DNA of 10,729 bases from JAPLVS01 sp043809265 (GCA_043809265.1 JAZDDY010000005.1:1-10729), one strand, 5' to 3'. Shown: positions 1 to 7,243, numbered from the stretch's first letter. Notes: generated by a model from the sequence alone, not told the origin. A program made the numbers and translations.

Positions 1-1060
1 CATAATCTGTTGTTTCAAGCCATTCCACTTCGATTTTAACGTCCAGCAATCCCTCGCAGTGCTCCAATGCCTTCAGGATGCTGATGTAAGCGTCGTGCAC
101 TTCGGTGTATTTTCCTGCAATCCCTATTTTCAGTTTTTTGGCATTCTTTGAGGCGCGGTTCTTTTTAGTCCAGTCCGCGAGCCTGCTCCCGTTTATTTTG
201 AACTTCTTGTCCCATTCGAGCAGTTTGAGTATTTTTGCGTCCAAGCCCCTTTTTCTCAGTTCGAGCGGCAGTTCGAAAATCCTGCCTATGTCTTCCACGC
301 CTATGACCAGTTCCACCGGGACATTGCTGCTGATGCTTATTTTTTCCTTCACACTTAAGGGAATCGGGCTGTGCGAGCGGCAAATGATTATGTCCGGCTG
401 TATGCCCAGGCTCAAAAGGCCCTTTATGCCGAGCTGTGCCGCCTTGCTCTTGAATTCGCCTAGGCTCGGCGGCTCTATAATGTAAGTGAGGTTGAGGAAG
501 CACACGTTTTCCCTGCCTTCCTCGAAAACCAATTGCCTTATCGCTTCCAGTGCAAACATGTTTTCGTAGTCGCCGACAGTGCCGCCGATTTCAATCACTA
601 TAACATCCGGCTTTTTCTTTGCAGCCAAATCCCTCAGGACTTTTTTGATTTCGCCTGTCACGTGCGGAATGAACTGCACGTCCCTGCCGAGGTGTTCCCC
701 TCTTCTTTCCTTTTCAATGATGTTTTGGTAAATGCGCCCGCTTGTGACAAAATTGTCTTTTCCCAAATTTTTGTCAACAAACCTTTCATATGACCCTAAA
801 TCCATGTCTGTTTCAGTGCCGTCATCTAATACAAACACTTCGCCGTGCCTGAAGGGGTTCAATGTGCCTGCATCAACATTAAGGTAGGCTTCGAGTTTTA
901 TCGGCTCGACATTCAGGCCGCGGTCCGCAAATAGCTTGCAGATCGAGCTTGTCATTGTGCCTTTTCCAAGGCCGCTTATCACTGAGCCTGTGATGACCAC
1001 ATATTTGGTCCTTCCGGCCTTGTAGCCTGGCGGCATGGGAGTGTAAAATTCGCCTGTCAT
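1..1060 (-). CDS. pyrG: CTP synthase, N-terminal 353 residues (cut by left window edge)
   Basis: Makes CTP from UTP, ATP and glutamine, the last step of pyrimidine nucleotide synthesis, in the cytoplasm. The visible part holds the whole synthetase domain (about residues 19-285) and the start of the glutamine amidotransferase domain (from about 309, KIGIAGKYTEVHDAY); the catalytic triad lies off the edge. Seen motifs: P-loop-like GLGKG (K33), HGEVFV, TDMDLGSYERF (D87, matching E. coli D72) and VIEIGGTVGD (E157, matching E140). Odd points: the nearly invariant KLDPYINVDPGTM reads KLEAYLNVDAGTL, and the UTP/CTP-binding loop KTKPTQ reads KSKAAQ (204-209). There is a roughly 18-residue extension before TKYVVITG. 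Start: ATG at 1060 is chosen; an in-frame TTG at 1099 would add 13 residues and an in-frame TAG lies just beyond it. The family call is secure; the exact start is not. Confidence 0.93.
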   Translation of the reverse strand, partial: MTGEFYTPMPPGYKAGRTKYVVITGSVISGLGKGTMTSSICKLFADRGLNVEPIKLEAYLNVDAGTLNPFRHGEVFVLDDGTETDMDLGSYERFVDKNLGKDNFVTSGRIYQNIIEKERRGEHLGRDVQFIPHVTGEIKKVLRDLAAKKKPDVIVIEIGGTVGDYENMFALEAIRQLVFEEGRENVCFLNLTYIIEPPSLGEFKSKAAQLGIKGLLSLGIQPDIIICRSHSPIPLSVKEKISISSNVPVELVIGVEDIGRIFELPLELRKRGLDAKILKLLEWDKKFKINGSRLADWTKKNRASKNAKKLKIGIAGKYTEVHDAYISILKALEHCEGLLDVKIEVEWLETTDY

Positions 1061-1130
1061 CTTGGCTGAAACGCTCTTAAGCAGTTTTTTTCCCTTCAAC
1101 CTGGACCACTAACCAAAATACCGCACAGGA

Positions 1131-1140
1131 ATTTAAAAAG
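1131..1140 (-). promoter_or_regulatory. TATA box for pyrG
   Basis: On the minus strand the sequence reads AACC-CTTTTTAAAT-like (GCAACCTTTTTAAATTCC), a TATA box with an AACC BRE-like element just 5' of it, as at two other promoters here. Its centre predicts initiation near 1108, about 48 bases before ATG 1060 or 9 bases before TTG 1099. A weaker A-tract at 1085-1091 could instead serve a leaderless ATG 1060. Confidence 0.5.
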
Positions 1141-1190
1141 GTTGCGCAGGAAAACGATTAGTGAAAGCCACCGGCGCGATTCGCCTGATT

Positions 1191-2729
1191 TTATGCCGGC
1201 TTTCCCTGCCTTGCAATGGAATCGTATATTGCGTAAGCCGCCTTCCTGGCTTCGGCGTCGGCAAGCGTGCCTGTTGAAAATGTTGTGATGAAATCGCTTA
1301 CCAGCATCTGGCCTGCAGTAATGTCGTTCCTTTTTTCCTCGGCGTGCTTTTTCCGTTTCATGCCGCTGAACCTTATGGTATCAAGGTCAAGGATTTCGCC
1401 GTTGATTGAAACATTGTCAGGGTTGAGGCTCGATATTTGCCTGCCTTCGGTTATCGTGAATGTGCCGTTTGCGCCCTTGTGCATTGCATAAATGCCTGTC
1501 GCTATCTTGCGCGCAAAATTGCAGGCGAGTTCAATCCTTGCCTGTTGGAGCGGAATGTGCGCCCAGCCGCGCCCGATTCTTTTTGCCACACTATATTCTG
1601 TCACTGTGCCGCCCCTTTGCTTTTCCGGCACAAGCCTTAAGCCGTTGGCCTCAAAGAGTTTGCCCCAGGCCTCCATTTTTTGGCCCGCACCAGCAACTTC
1701 CCTGTTTACTGAAAGGTTCGGGCCGTAAAATGAAACAGCGTCATGGTCAAGCTCTGTGACCCTGAAAGGCGTTGAAACCGAATACATGAAAGTGCCGTGC
1801 TCCGCAACAGCCATCCGCGAGGCACGGTCTTCCTTGCCGGCAATTCTGCCCCTGTAATCCGCAATTTTTATGACGCCTGTTTTTGGCTTGCCTGTTTCCC
1901 TGGCCTTGCTTACTGCCCTGCCTTGCTCGTGCCTGAAAGCCTTCCTTTCCATTGGCCTTAACTGCCCTGCAAGGTTGCTGTCCGGCACTATTCCCCTTAC
2001 CGGGTCGAATTGCACGAAATCCCCCCTTTTTTTTCCGCCAGAAGGGCTTGTGGTGTATTCCGCAGGCACCTGCAAATGCTCAAACACCCCTATCGGTTCG
2101 AGGGTTGGGGCTTCCCGGATGCCGTGCGTCCATGCTGATTTGACAACCGGGTCGTTTTGCTCGAGCAGGCTGTCGAATGCCTTCCTGAATTTTTGCGCTG
2201 ATTTCATTGCCTCAACCGCTACTGTGATGCTTTCCCCGCCCCTCAGCCTCGCGGTGTTGAATTCCCGGCTTCCATCCCAGAAAAGCGGCAGGCGCAGGAC
2301 ATCTGTTCTTTGCCCGAGCCTTCTTGTCACTTCAGGCTCCATTTCGTTGTAAGTGTGTGAGCCTTTCAAAAAAACATACCTTGCTTCGTTCCGTCCGTTC
2401 CTGCGGACAGTGGTTTTAGCATAAAGTGCCCTATTGTGCGGCCCGATGGTTTGCGTGGAAGGCAGCCTTGCAGGGACAAGCCATAACTCCTGGCTCTGTT
2501 TTCCAGTGTAACCATATCTTTGCTTTGTCGCTTCAGGCACCCTGAAAACAAAATGCTCAATTTGCCTGGCGCCTTTCCCTGAATGCCTTTTGTCCAGAGT
2601 GTCGAGAAAGCGGCGCGCGCCAGAGCCTGCATCCGCCGTCAGCCTTTGGGCAGTGAAAACGCTTCCGGGAATCGCCCTTCCCGCGGGCTGCCTTTGTGCT
2701 GCGGTTCTTTGCGCTCTGGGCTTTGCCAT
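1191..2729 (-). CDS. Unknown 512-residue protein with a SelO-like pseudokinase motif
   Basis: I do not recognise a named family. Near the C-terminus (residues 436-451) it reads NPDNVSINGEILDLDT. This matches in residue types and spacing the SelO protein-AMPylase segment NTDNMSILGxTIDYG: D-N-x-S-I-x-G-x-x-(I/L)-D with nine residues between the metal-binding Asn (N439 here) and Asp (D448). The preceding helix-like stretch ending in AMHKG fits the region before a kinase catalytic loop. Other distinctive parts are HFVFRVPEATKQRYGYTG (about 59-76), and MAVAEHGTFMYSVSTPFRV (about 306-324). The N-terminal 20 residues are basic and Ala/Gln-rich. No signal peptide or membrane helix is seen. Start: ATG 2729 is chosen over GTG 2744 because the TATA box is centred about 26 bases upstream, implying a leaderless message. 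A nucleotide-dependent transferase role is inference; no Gly-rich loop or conserved Lys could be placed. Confidence 0.85.
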   Translation of the reverse strand: MAKPRAQRTAAQRQPAGRAIPGSVFTAQRLTADAGSGARRFLDTLDKRHSGKGARQIEHFVFRVPEATKQRYGYTGKQSQELWLVPARLPSTQTIGPHNRALYAKTTVRRNGRNEARYVFLKGSHTYNEMEPEVTRRLGQRTDVLRLPLFWDGSREFNTARLRGGESITVAVEAMKSAQKFRKAFDSLLEQNDPVVKSAWTHGIREAPTLEPIGVFEHLQVPAEYTTSPSGGKKRGDFVQFDPVRGIVPDSNLAGQLRPMERKAFRHEQGRAVSKARETGKPKTGVIKIADYRGRIAGKEDRASRMAVAEHGTFMYSVSTPFRVTELDHDAVSFYGPNLSVNREVAGAGQKMEAWGKLFEANGLRLVPEKQRGGTVTEYSVAKRIGRGWAHIPLQQARIELACNFARKIATGIYAMHKGANGTFTITEGRQISSLNPDNVSINGEILDLDTIRFSGMKRKKHAEEKRNDITAGQMLVSDFITTFSTGTLADAEARKAAYAIYDSIARQGKPA

Positions 2730-2750
2730 AATAATTACTTGCACTCAGGA

Positions 2751-2760
2751 AAATTTAAGG
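2751..2760 (-). promoter_or_regulatory. TATA box of the SelO-like gene
   Basis: Minus-strand CAAACC-CTTAAATTT: an AACC BRE-like element followed by a TATA box centred near 2755.5, about 26 bases before ATG 2729. No Shine-Dalgarno motif precedes that ATG, so the transcript is probably leaderless. Confidence 0.6.
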
Positions 2761-2778
2761 GTTTGCTTCTAATTGAAA

Positions 2779-2790
2779 CCTTTTTATTTG
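2779..2790 (+). promoter_or_regulatory. TATA box of the DUF211-VIT1 operon
   Basis: GAAACC followed by TTTTTATT, centred near 2785, about 27 bases before ATG 2812. This predicts a leaderless start. It lies back to back with the promoter of the minus-strand neighbour in an 82-bp intergenic region, so the two units could be co-regulated. Confidence 0.62.
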
Positions 2791-2811
2791 TTTAACCTTT
2801 ACTATTTACTC

Positions 2812-3114
2812 ATGCAGGAGAAGGTTGTAATCAAGAGGATTGTCCTTGATGTGATGAAGCCGCACAAGCCCGCGATTATAGAGATCGGCGCGGAGATTTC
2901 CGCTTTGGAAGGCATTGACGGCTGCAATATCGCTTTGATAGAATTAGACAAGACTGTAGAGAACGTCAAAATCACGATTGAAGGCTCTGATATAGATTTC
3001 AAGCGCCTTGAGGGGCTTCTTGAGGACAACGGCGCTTCCATTCATTCCATTGACAAGGTTTCAATCGGCAAGAAAAGCAGGGGCATAGTCGAAGAGGCCC
3101 AATCCAGGAAATGA
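2812..3114 (+). CDS. DUF211 family protein
   Basis: A 100-residue protein of the archaeal DUF211 family (PF02680), which forms a ferredoxin-like fold; its biochemical role is not established. Family marks: IKRIVLDVMKPHKP at the N-terminus, LEGIDGCNIALIELD in the middle, ITIEGSDIDF, and the closing GASIHSIDKVSIGK. Length is typical (about 95-100). An in-frame ATG at 2773 would add 13 residues, but it lies upstream of the predicted transcript start, so ATG 2812 is chosen as a leaderless start. It is the first gene of an operon with the VIT1/CCC1-like membrane protein 30 bases downstream, which suggests it could act as a soluble partner or sensor for that protein; this is inference. Confidence 0.93.
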   Translation: MQEKVVIKRIVLDVMKPHKPAIIEIGAEISALEGIDGCNIALIELDKTVENVKITIEGSDIDFKRLEGLLEDNGASIHSIDKVSIGKKSRGIVEEAQSRK

Positions 3115-3133
3115 TCCCTGCACGGCTTAGGCT

Positions 3134-3137
3134 GAGG
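3134..3137 (+). promoter_or_regulatory. Ribosome binding site of the VIT1-like gene
   Basis: GAGG seven bases before ATG 3145 in the short gap between the two operon genes. It supports that start and contrasts with the leaderless first gene. Confidence 0.55.
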
Positions 3138-3144
3138 CATTCCC

Positions 3145-3732
3145 ATGGTTTCTTTTTTCAAAAAACTGCACAGCGTCAACAGGAATGCGAACGTTTACGA
3201 GATTTTAAGGCGCTATTTTGCAATGAACGCATTCGACGGCACAATCACGACGCTTGGCGTCATAATGGGGTCGTTCATTGCAGGAATCAACGAACCGAAA
3301 ATAGTCCTTGTCACGGCAATCGCGACCTCGTTCGCTTTGTTTGTTTCCGGCTTCTGGTCCGCATACCTTACCGAAGAAGCAGAGAGAAAGCTTGCATTGC
3401 GCAACCTTGAAAAGAAACTGCTTTGCTCGCTTGCGAAGTCAAGGCTCGGCCGTTTCACAAAAATCATCGCATTGGAGGCCGCGCTTGTCGACGGCCTTTC
3501 CCCTTTCGCGATGTCGATAATAATAATACTGCCTTTTGCCATGGCTTACTTTTCAATGCTTTCGGTGCTTGAGGCATTCCAGTATTCGGTTGCAATCGCA
3601 TTATGCCTGCTCGGCCTTCTCGGCGCCTTCCTTGCGGTGATTTCGAGGCAGAATGTGTTCTCGCTCGGAATCAGGATGCTGTTCGCCGGCCTTGTGGCGA
3701 TTGTGCTGGCCGTGTTCCTTAAGGCGATTTGA
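3145..3732 (+). CDS. VIT1/CCC1-like integral membrane protein (TIGR00267 type)
   Basis: A 195-residue membrane protein resembling the archaeal branch of the VIT1/CCC1 family, whose characterised plant and yeast members export Fe2+ or Mn2+ from the cytosol into vacuoles. About five membrane helices are visible, roughly at residues 32-48, 52-76, 110-133, 138-165 and 172-194. The family signature RRYFAMNAFDGTITTLGVIMG (about 22-42) has the conserved Asp-Gly (D31-G32). A charged cytoplasmic stretch with EEAERKLALRNLEKK follows helix 2, where VIT1 proteins carry their metal-binding region, but it is short and lacks the Met/Glu-rich extension of plant VIT1. It is the second gene of the DUF211 operon. 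Metal transport is likely by family; the substrate cannot be read from the sequence. Confidence 0.85.
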   Translation: MVSFFKKLHSVNRNANVYEILRRYFAMNAFDGTITTLGVIMGSFIAGINEPKIVLVTAIATSFALFVSGFWSAYLTEEAERKLALRNLEKKLLCSLAKSRLGRFTKIIALEAALVDGLSPFAMSIIIILPFAMAYFSMLSVLEAFQYSVAIALCLLGLLGAFLAVISRQNVFSLGIRMLFAGLVAIVLAVFLKAI

Positions 3733-3736
3733 AAAA
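3732..3736 (-). terminator. Short T-run after the surface protein gene
   Basis: On the minus strand a run of five T follows two bases after the TAA stop of the surface protein gene, in the 6-base convergent gap. A weak candidate terminator. Confidence 0.25.
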
Positions 3737-3738
3737 GT

Positions 3739-6700
3739 TTATTCCTTTTTTTCTTCCCTTTCTTTTTTTGCCTGCCTCAGCCTTTCGGCGTCGACTTTTT
3801 TGGTTTGTATTTTCCCGCTTGTGAGGGAAAGCTCCTCCCATTCAGAGCCTTCGTCTTCTGAAAGCTTTTTCCTTCCGCCAGCCTTCTCTTCGGGCAGGAT
3901 GTCCTTCCATCCGGATGTTTTCTCTTTTTCCTTCGGCGCCTCTTCCGGTTTTTTTATTTCGACTATCCCCGGCGTTTTTGCCGCGGCTTCCTGCTGTTCT
4001 TTTTCCTTGAGCGTCTTTAGCGAGGGGATTTCCTCGATTTTCCCGCGAACAACGTCCTCTTCCTTTTTTTCGGCTTCCGGCATTTTTTTTGCTTCAGGCT
4101 TTTTTTCCGGCTCCGGCTTTTCCGCGGGCTTTTCAGGAACCGCTTCCTCTTTTTTTGCCGGGATTTTTTCCGTGACCCTGATTTCTTCGGCCCTGATCGC
4201 GGGTTTTCTTTCAGGCAGGATGCTTTTCAGCGAGGGCAGCTTGAATGAAAATTTGGGTTTTTCCGGCGGTGCTTTTGCCGTGGCTCCTGGTTTTGTTTCG
4301 GCGGCCGGCTTTGCTTCCGGGGGCTTTTCTTTCGCCGAAGGCTTCGGCGCCGGCGCTTTTGCGGCCGCGCTTGTGCCTGCTTCGGCCGGGGTTGAAAGCT
4401 GTTTGAGCACGCGCCTTATGAAATATGCGAGGCCGAGGATTATTGCGATAAGGAAAAGCCATCCGATCCAGTTCTCGTTCTTTTTCGGCATGATTTTGGC
4501 GTTTGCCTTGCCTGTGAGGCTTCCTTTCAGTTCAAGTTCTAGTGCGTGTTCTGCAACGCTTATCGGCTTTGGCAGCGCAGCGCTGAACCTGTTCCCGTCG
4601 GTTTTTTTGAGCACTATTGTTTCTTTTACCTTGTCGACCGAAAGTGTCGCCCCTATCGATGCGAATGCAGGCGGGTCGCCGTTCGCATAGCTGATTTCCA
4701 CGTCTATTTTTTCAAGCGGCTGTTCTATCTCGGCAGGCACTGCAAGCGCCACCCTCATTTCGCTTGAAAACATTGCTGTGCCGGTTTTCATTATGGTCAC
4801 TTCCCGGCCGCCTATCTCTGATTCCGCAAGGACTTTGAAATTCAGGAATTTTGTGCCCGCATTAAGGTCAGGCAGGGTTATTTTTGCTTCGTATGTTGTG
4901 CCGTCTTTTTTTTCAAGCGGCACTTCAATTCCAAATTCTTCAATCACGAATTTCAATTCGAGGTTCTGCATTTCGCCTGCATCCCCTTGGCCGACTTTAA
5001 CGCTGACCGAGAAAGGCTGGCCGTAAGTGAGGCTTGCGTTGCTTTCAAGGCTGCCGGTTTCAATTGAAAGGGTTTTGTTTTCTTTTGACAGCGGAATTTT
5101 TACCTGTTCTTCAAAGTTGTTCCCGTACAAGTCTTTTCCTTCGATGAAAAAAACCAGGCCTGTTTCGGTGTCTTTTTCGCTTACAAGGTAATTCAGTTCG
5201 GCCTCGAAAAGCCCGGCATTTTGCTTGAGCCTTGCCAGCCTGGAATCATTGCCTTTCAGGCCTGCAAAGAATTCCCCGCCCTGCACCGCCGAGCCGTCGG
5301 GCATTGAAATTCTCAGGCTGATTTTGCCGACAAGGTAATCCGGAAAAAGGGTTATGCCCTCAAAGGGGTTTTCGGCCGTGATTTTCGCCGGATTGAAGGA
5401 AATGACAAAAGGGGTGTTTATGTCGCTCCAGCGGTATTTGTCCATGACCGACGCATAGAAAATCGCCTCCTCCATTGTCCTGAAGGCGTAATTTGAGTCG
5501 ACCACGCATTCAAGGACATTTATGTCCTGCCTTTTGTTCAAAAGTATCGTTTTGCCCTCTATTTTGACTTTCGGGCCCTGTATTTTGTCCAGGCTGATTT
5601 TTTCACCGCTGCTTTTGAAAAGCTCAATTCTTAACGGGAAAGCAGAGCCTTTTTCTACGCTTTCCTTTGGCTCGATGATGTTTATGGTGAATTGTTTCCT
5701 TTTGACCAATATTTTTGCCTGGCTTGTGGCGATAAGCCCTTTTGGGTCTTTTGCCTCTGCCGTGACCGTGAATTCTTTTTCCTGCATGCCGGCAAGCGAA
5801 AAGAAGTGCTCGGCTTCGCTGCCCGTGGAGATGCCGCCGTCGCCGAAATACCATTTTATTGAAAGCGCCTGTTTTTCAGGGTCTGAAGCAGAAACATTGA
5901 ATGTGACCACAGAATCCTCTTCGAGCGGCTGGGCCGGTGAAATTGTTATCGGGTAAATTACCGGCGGAAGGTTCGGTTCAGGGGTCGGAGTCGGTTTTGG
6001 CGTGGGTGTCGGAGTCGGGGTTGAAGAGTCACCCTGCCACGGCGTCTGGGTTGCTGTTGCGGTCGGAGTTGTTGATGTGGCCGGAGTGGGTGTTGCAGTC
6101 GGGGTGGCGGTCGGAGCCTGGCTTGGGCTCGGCGTCTGGGTTGGTGTCGGTGTCTGTGACGGGGTCGGGGTCGGCGTGCTTGATGTGCACTTGCCGTCTA
6201 TGCAATAGGGGGCGGGGTCATGGCAGTAATACATTGTCCTTGCCATGTAACCGCTTGAGCAATAATGTTCCATCACATAAGGCCCCAAGGTGTTAGATGA
6301 GCAGTAATCTTCAATCGTCGCGTATTCCCCGTTTGTGAAGTTATCAGTGCCGCTGGCTGAAACACCAGATGTGGTTCCTTTCACATAAAAGCTCATCCCG
6401 TTGTCTGAATCAGTGCAGGGCTGGGGTGTTGGCGTCGCTGTCGGTGAGGGCGTGGGTGTTGCGGTTGGGGTGGGTGTTGCGGCCTGCACGCAGGCTCCGT
6501 CGGAACAGGAATAGCCTTGCGGGCAGGCGCGGTCGACAAGGTAGATGGTGGTGCCAGAGCAAATATACTCCTTTAATGTCTGCGTGTTATAACAATAATC
6601 CTTGTATTCCGCTGAATTTGCAACGGTTGTGCCTTTCACGTAAATGTTGTCGCCGTCGCTGTCGGTGCATGTTGCGGGGGTCGGTGTCGGCGTCGGGGTT

Positions 6701-7218
6701 GCTGTGGGGGTCGGCGTTGGGGTGGGAGCGAACCATGCCCTGGTTTTAATTTCCGCTTCGCTTATTGTGCCATCATAACTTATGCCTGCATAAAAGGAGC
6801 TTGTTATATACAGCCTTACGTACCTTCCGTTTGTTTCGGTGAATGTTTTTTCAACCCATTTTTCGTCTTCGCTGACTGTAAATCCGCCTGAAACCGTTGT
6901 CCAATTGGCAGCATCGTCCGAAACCTGTATGTCTTGTGTTTGTGGCGCAGCATAGTCAAGGTATACCTTTACCCCGCTGATGCATTTTTTTGCGCCAAGG
7001 TCGAAATAAATCCAGGAGGGGCAGCACTCTTTATGTACTCCGACCCATTCGGTATAATTTTTGTTGTCTATTGAGTCTGAACACACCTTTGCGGTCGGCC
7101 GGTTTGTCTCGCATGTTGCGCTTGCCGGGTCCTGGTAGTTGGCTGTCCCGCTGCAGTCCGCCTGTGCGTAGGCTGCAATAAGCAGCAGCAACAAAATTGC
7201 AAGTGCCGGTTTCTTCAT
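3739..7218 (-). CDS. Large surface-anchored multidomain protein with charged cytoplasmic tail
   Basis: A 1159-residue exported protein. In order: signal peptide (1-20, hydrophobic core, A-Q-A before D21); a discoidin/F5-8 type C-like domain (about 28-163, with WIYFDLGAKKCISGVKVY and GRYVRLYI); Pro/Thr linker (164-183); Cys-rich module 1 (184-243); linker; Cys-rich module 2 (268-344); a long Pro/Thr/Ser linker (347-417); a PKD-like domain (about 418-506, KWYFGDGG); several further beta-sandwich-like stretches (about 507-910); one membrane helix (917-936, followed by RRVLK); and about 220 cytoplasmic residues rich in Lys, Glu, Pro and Ala. The membrane helix followed by basic residues predicts the bulk outside. 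A carbohydrate or surface-binding role is inferred from the discoidin and PKD domains. Start: ATG 7218 is chosen over an upstream start at 7287 because it begins the signal peptide and lies about 27-29 bases from a TATA box. Confidence 0.9.
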   Translation of the reverse strand: MKKPALAILLLLLIAAYAQADCSGTANYQDPASATCETNRPTAKVCSDSIDNKNYTEWVGVHKECCPSWIYFDLGAKKCISGVKVYLDYAAPQTQDIQVSDDAANWTTVSGGFTVSEDEKWVEKTFTETNGRYVRLYITSSFYAGISYDGTISEAEIKTRAWFAPTPTPTPTATPTPTPTPATCTDSDGDNIYVKGTTVANSAEYKDYCYNTQTLKEYICSGTTIYLVDRACPQGYSCSDGACVQAATPTPTATPTPSPTATPTPQPCTDSDNGMSFYVKGTTSGVSASGTDNFTNGEYATIEDYCSSNTLGPYVMEHYCSSGYMARTMYYCHDPAPYCIDGKCTSSTPTPTPSQTPTPTQTPSPSQAPTATPTATPTPATSTTPTATATQTPWQGDSSTPTPTPTPKPTPTPEPNLPPVIYPITISPAQPLEEDSVVTFNVSASDPEKQALSIKWYFGDGGISTGSEAEHFFSLAGMQEKEFTVTAEAKDPKGLIATSQAKILVKRKQFTINIIEPKESVEKGSAFPLRIELFKSSGEKISLDKIQGPKVKIEGKTILLNKRQDINVLECVVDSNYAFRTMEEAIFYASVMDKYRWSDINTPFVISFNPAKITAENPFEGITLFPDYLVGKISLRISMPDGSAVQGGEFFAGLKGNDSRLARLKQNAGLFEAELNYLVSEKDTETGLVFFIEGKDLYGNNFEEQVKIPLSKENKTLSIETGSLESNASLTYGQPFSVSVKVGQGDAGEMQNLELKFVIEEFGIEVPLEKKDGTTYEAKITLPDLNAGTKFLNFKVLAESEIGGREVTIMKTGTAMFSSEMRVALAVPAEIEQPLEKIDVEISYANGDPPAFASIGATLSVDKVKETIVLKKTDGNRFSAALPKPISVAEHALELELKGSLTGKANAKIMPKKNENWIGWLFLIAIILGLAYFIRRVLKQLSTPAEAGTSAAAKAPAPKPSAKEKPPEAKPAAETKPGATAKAPPEKPKFSFKLPSLKSILPERKPAIRAEEIRVTEKIPAKKEEAVPEKPAEKPEPEKKPEAKKMPEAEKKEEDVVRGKIEEIPSLKTLKEKEQQEAAAKTPGIVEIKKPEEAPKEKEKTSGWKDILPEEKAGGRKKLSEDEGSEWEELSLTSGKIQTKKVDAERLRQAKKEREEKKE
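3746..3769 (+). terminator. T-rich terminator of the DUF211-VIT1 operon
   Basis: Two runs of seven T on the plus strand (3746-3752 and 3763-3769) begin 14 bases after the VIT1-like stop codon. Archaeal RNA polymerase terminates at such U-tracts. The same bases encode the Lys/Glu C-terminus of the opposing gene, so the T-runs may simply reflect Lys codons. Confidence 0.4.
5968..6180 (-). repeat. Pro/Thr-coding low-complexity repeat, longest linker
   Basis: Encodes residues 347-417 of the surface protein, mostly Thr-Pro and Ala-Thr-Pro repeats with Ser and Gln. The DNA is a degenerate repeat of GG-T/C-G-T-T/C-G-G-type hexamers on the plus strand and is likely prone to slippage and length change. 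A probable extended, possibly O-glycosylated spacer. Confidence 0.85.
6187..6669 (-). repeat. Two diverged copies of a Cys-rich extracellular module
   Basis: Residues 184-243 and 268-344 both run C-T-D-S-D, then Y-V-K-G-T-T, a D-Y-C, an E-x-x-C near an L, further cysteines, and end in D-G-(A/K)-C. Copy 2 carries an insert with DNFTNG. The Pro/Thr linker at 6418-6480 separates them. The even spread of cysteines suggests disulfides. This module type occurs, from memory, in surface proteins of small-genome archaea and some bacteria. Confidence 0.7.
6418..6480 (-). repeat. Pro/Thr-coding repeat between Cys-rich modules
   Basis: Encodes residues 247-267, TPTPTATPTPSPT-like, separating Cys-rich modules 1 and 2. 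Confidence 0.8.
6670..6729 (-). repeat. Pro/Thr-coding repeat after the discoidin-like domain
   Basis: Encodes residues 164-183 (APTPTPTPTATPTPTPTPAT) between the discoidin-like domain and Cys-rich module 1. Confidence 0.8.
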
Positions 7219-7243
7219 TCTAACCCATATGATTAACAAAAAC

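Noticed and set aside
1870..2352. A 160-codon plus-strand open frame inside the SelO-like gene
   Set aside because: No promoter or ribosome site and no recognisable domain; it runs opposite a well-supported gene with a TATA box and plausible motif.
1191..2729. Naming the unknown protein SelO
   Set aside because: Only the catalytic-loop-like motif agrees; the other SelO hallmarks, including the Gly-rich loop region, were not found.
3653..4690. A 345-codon open frame on the plus strand, opposite the surface protein tail
   Set aside because: It is the antisense shadow of the Lys/Glu/Pro/Ala-rich tail: its Phe/Ser/Ala bias follows from the other strand, and the opposite frame has a continuous 1159-residue multidomain protein.
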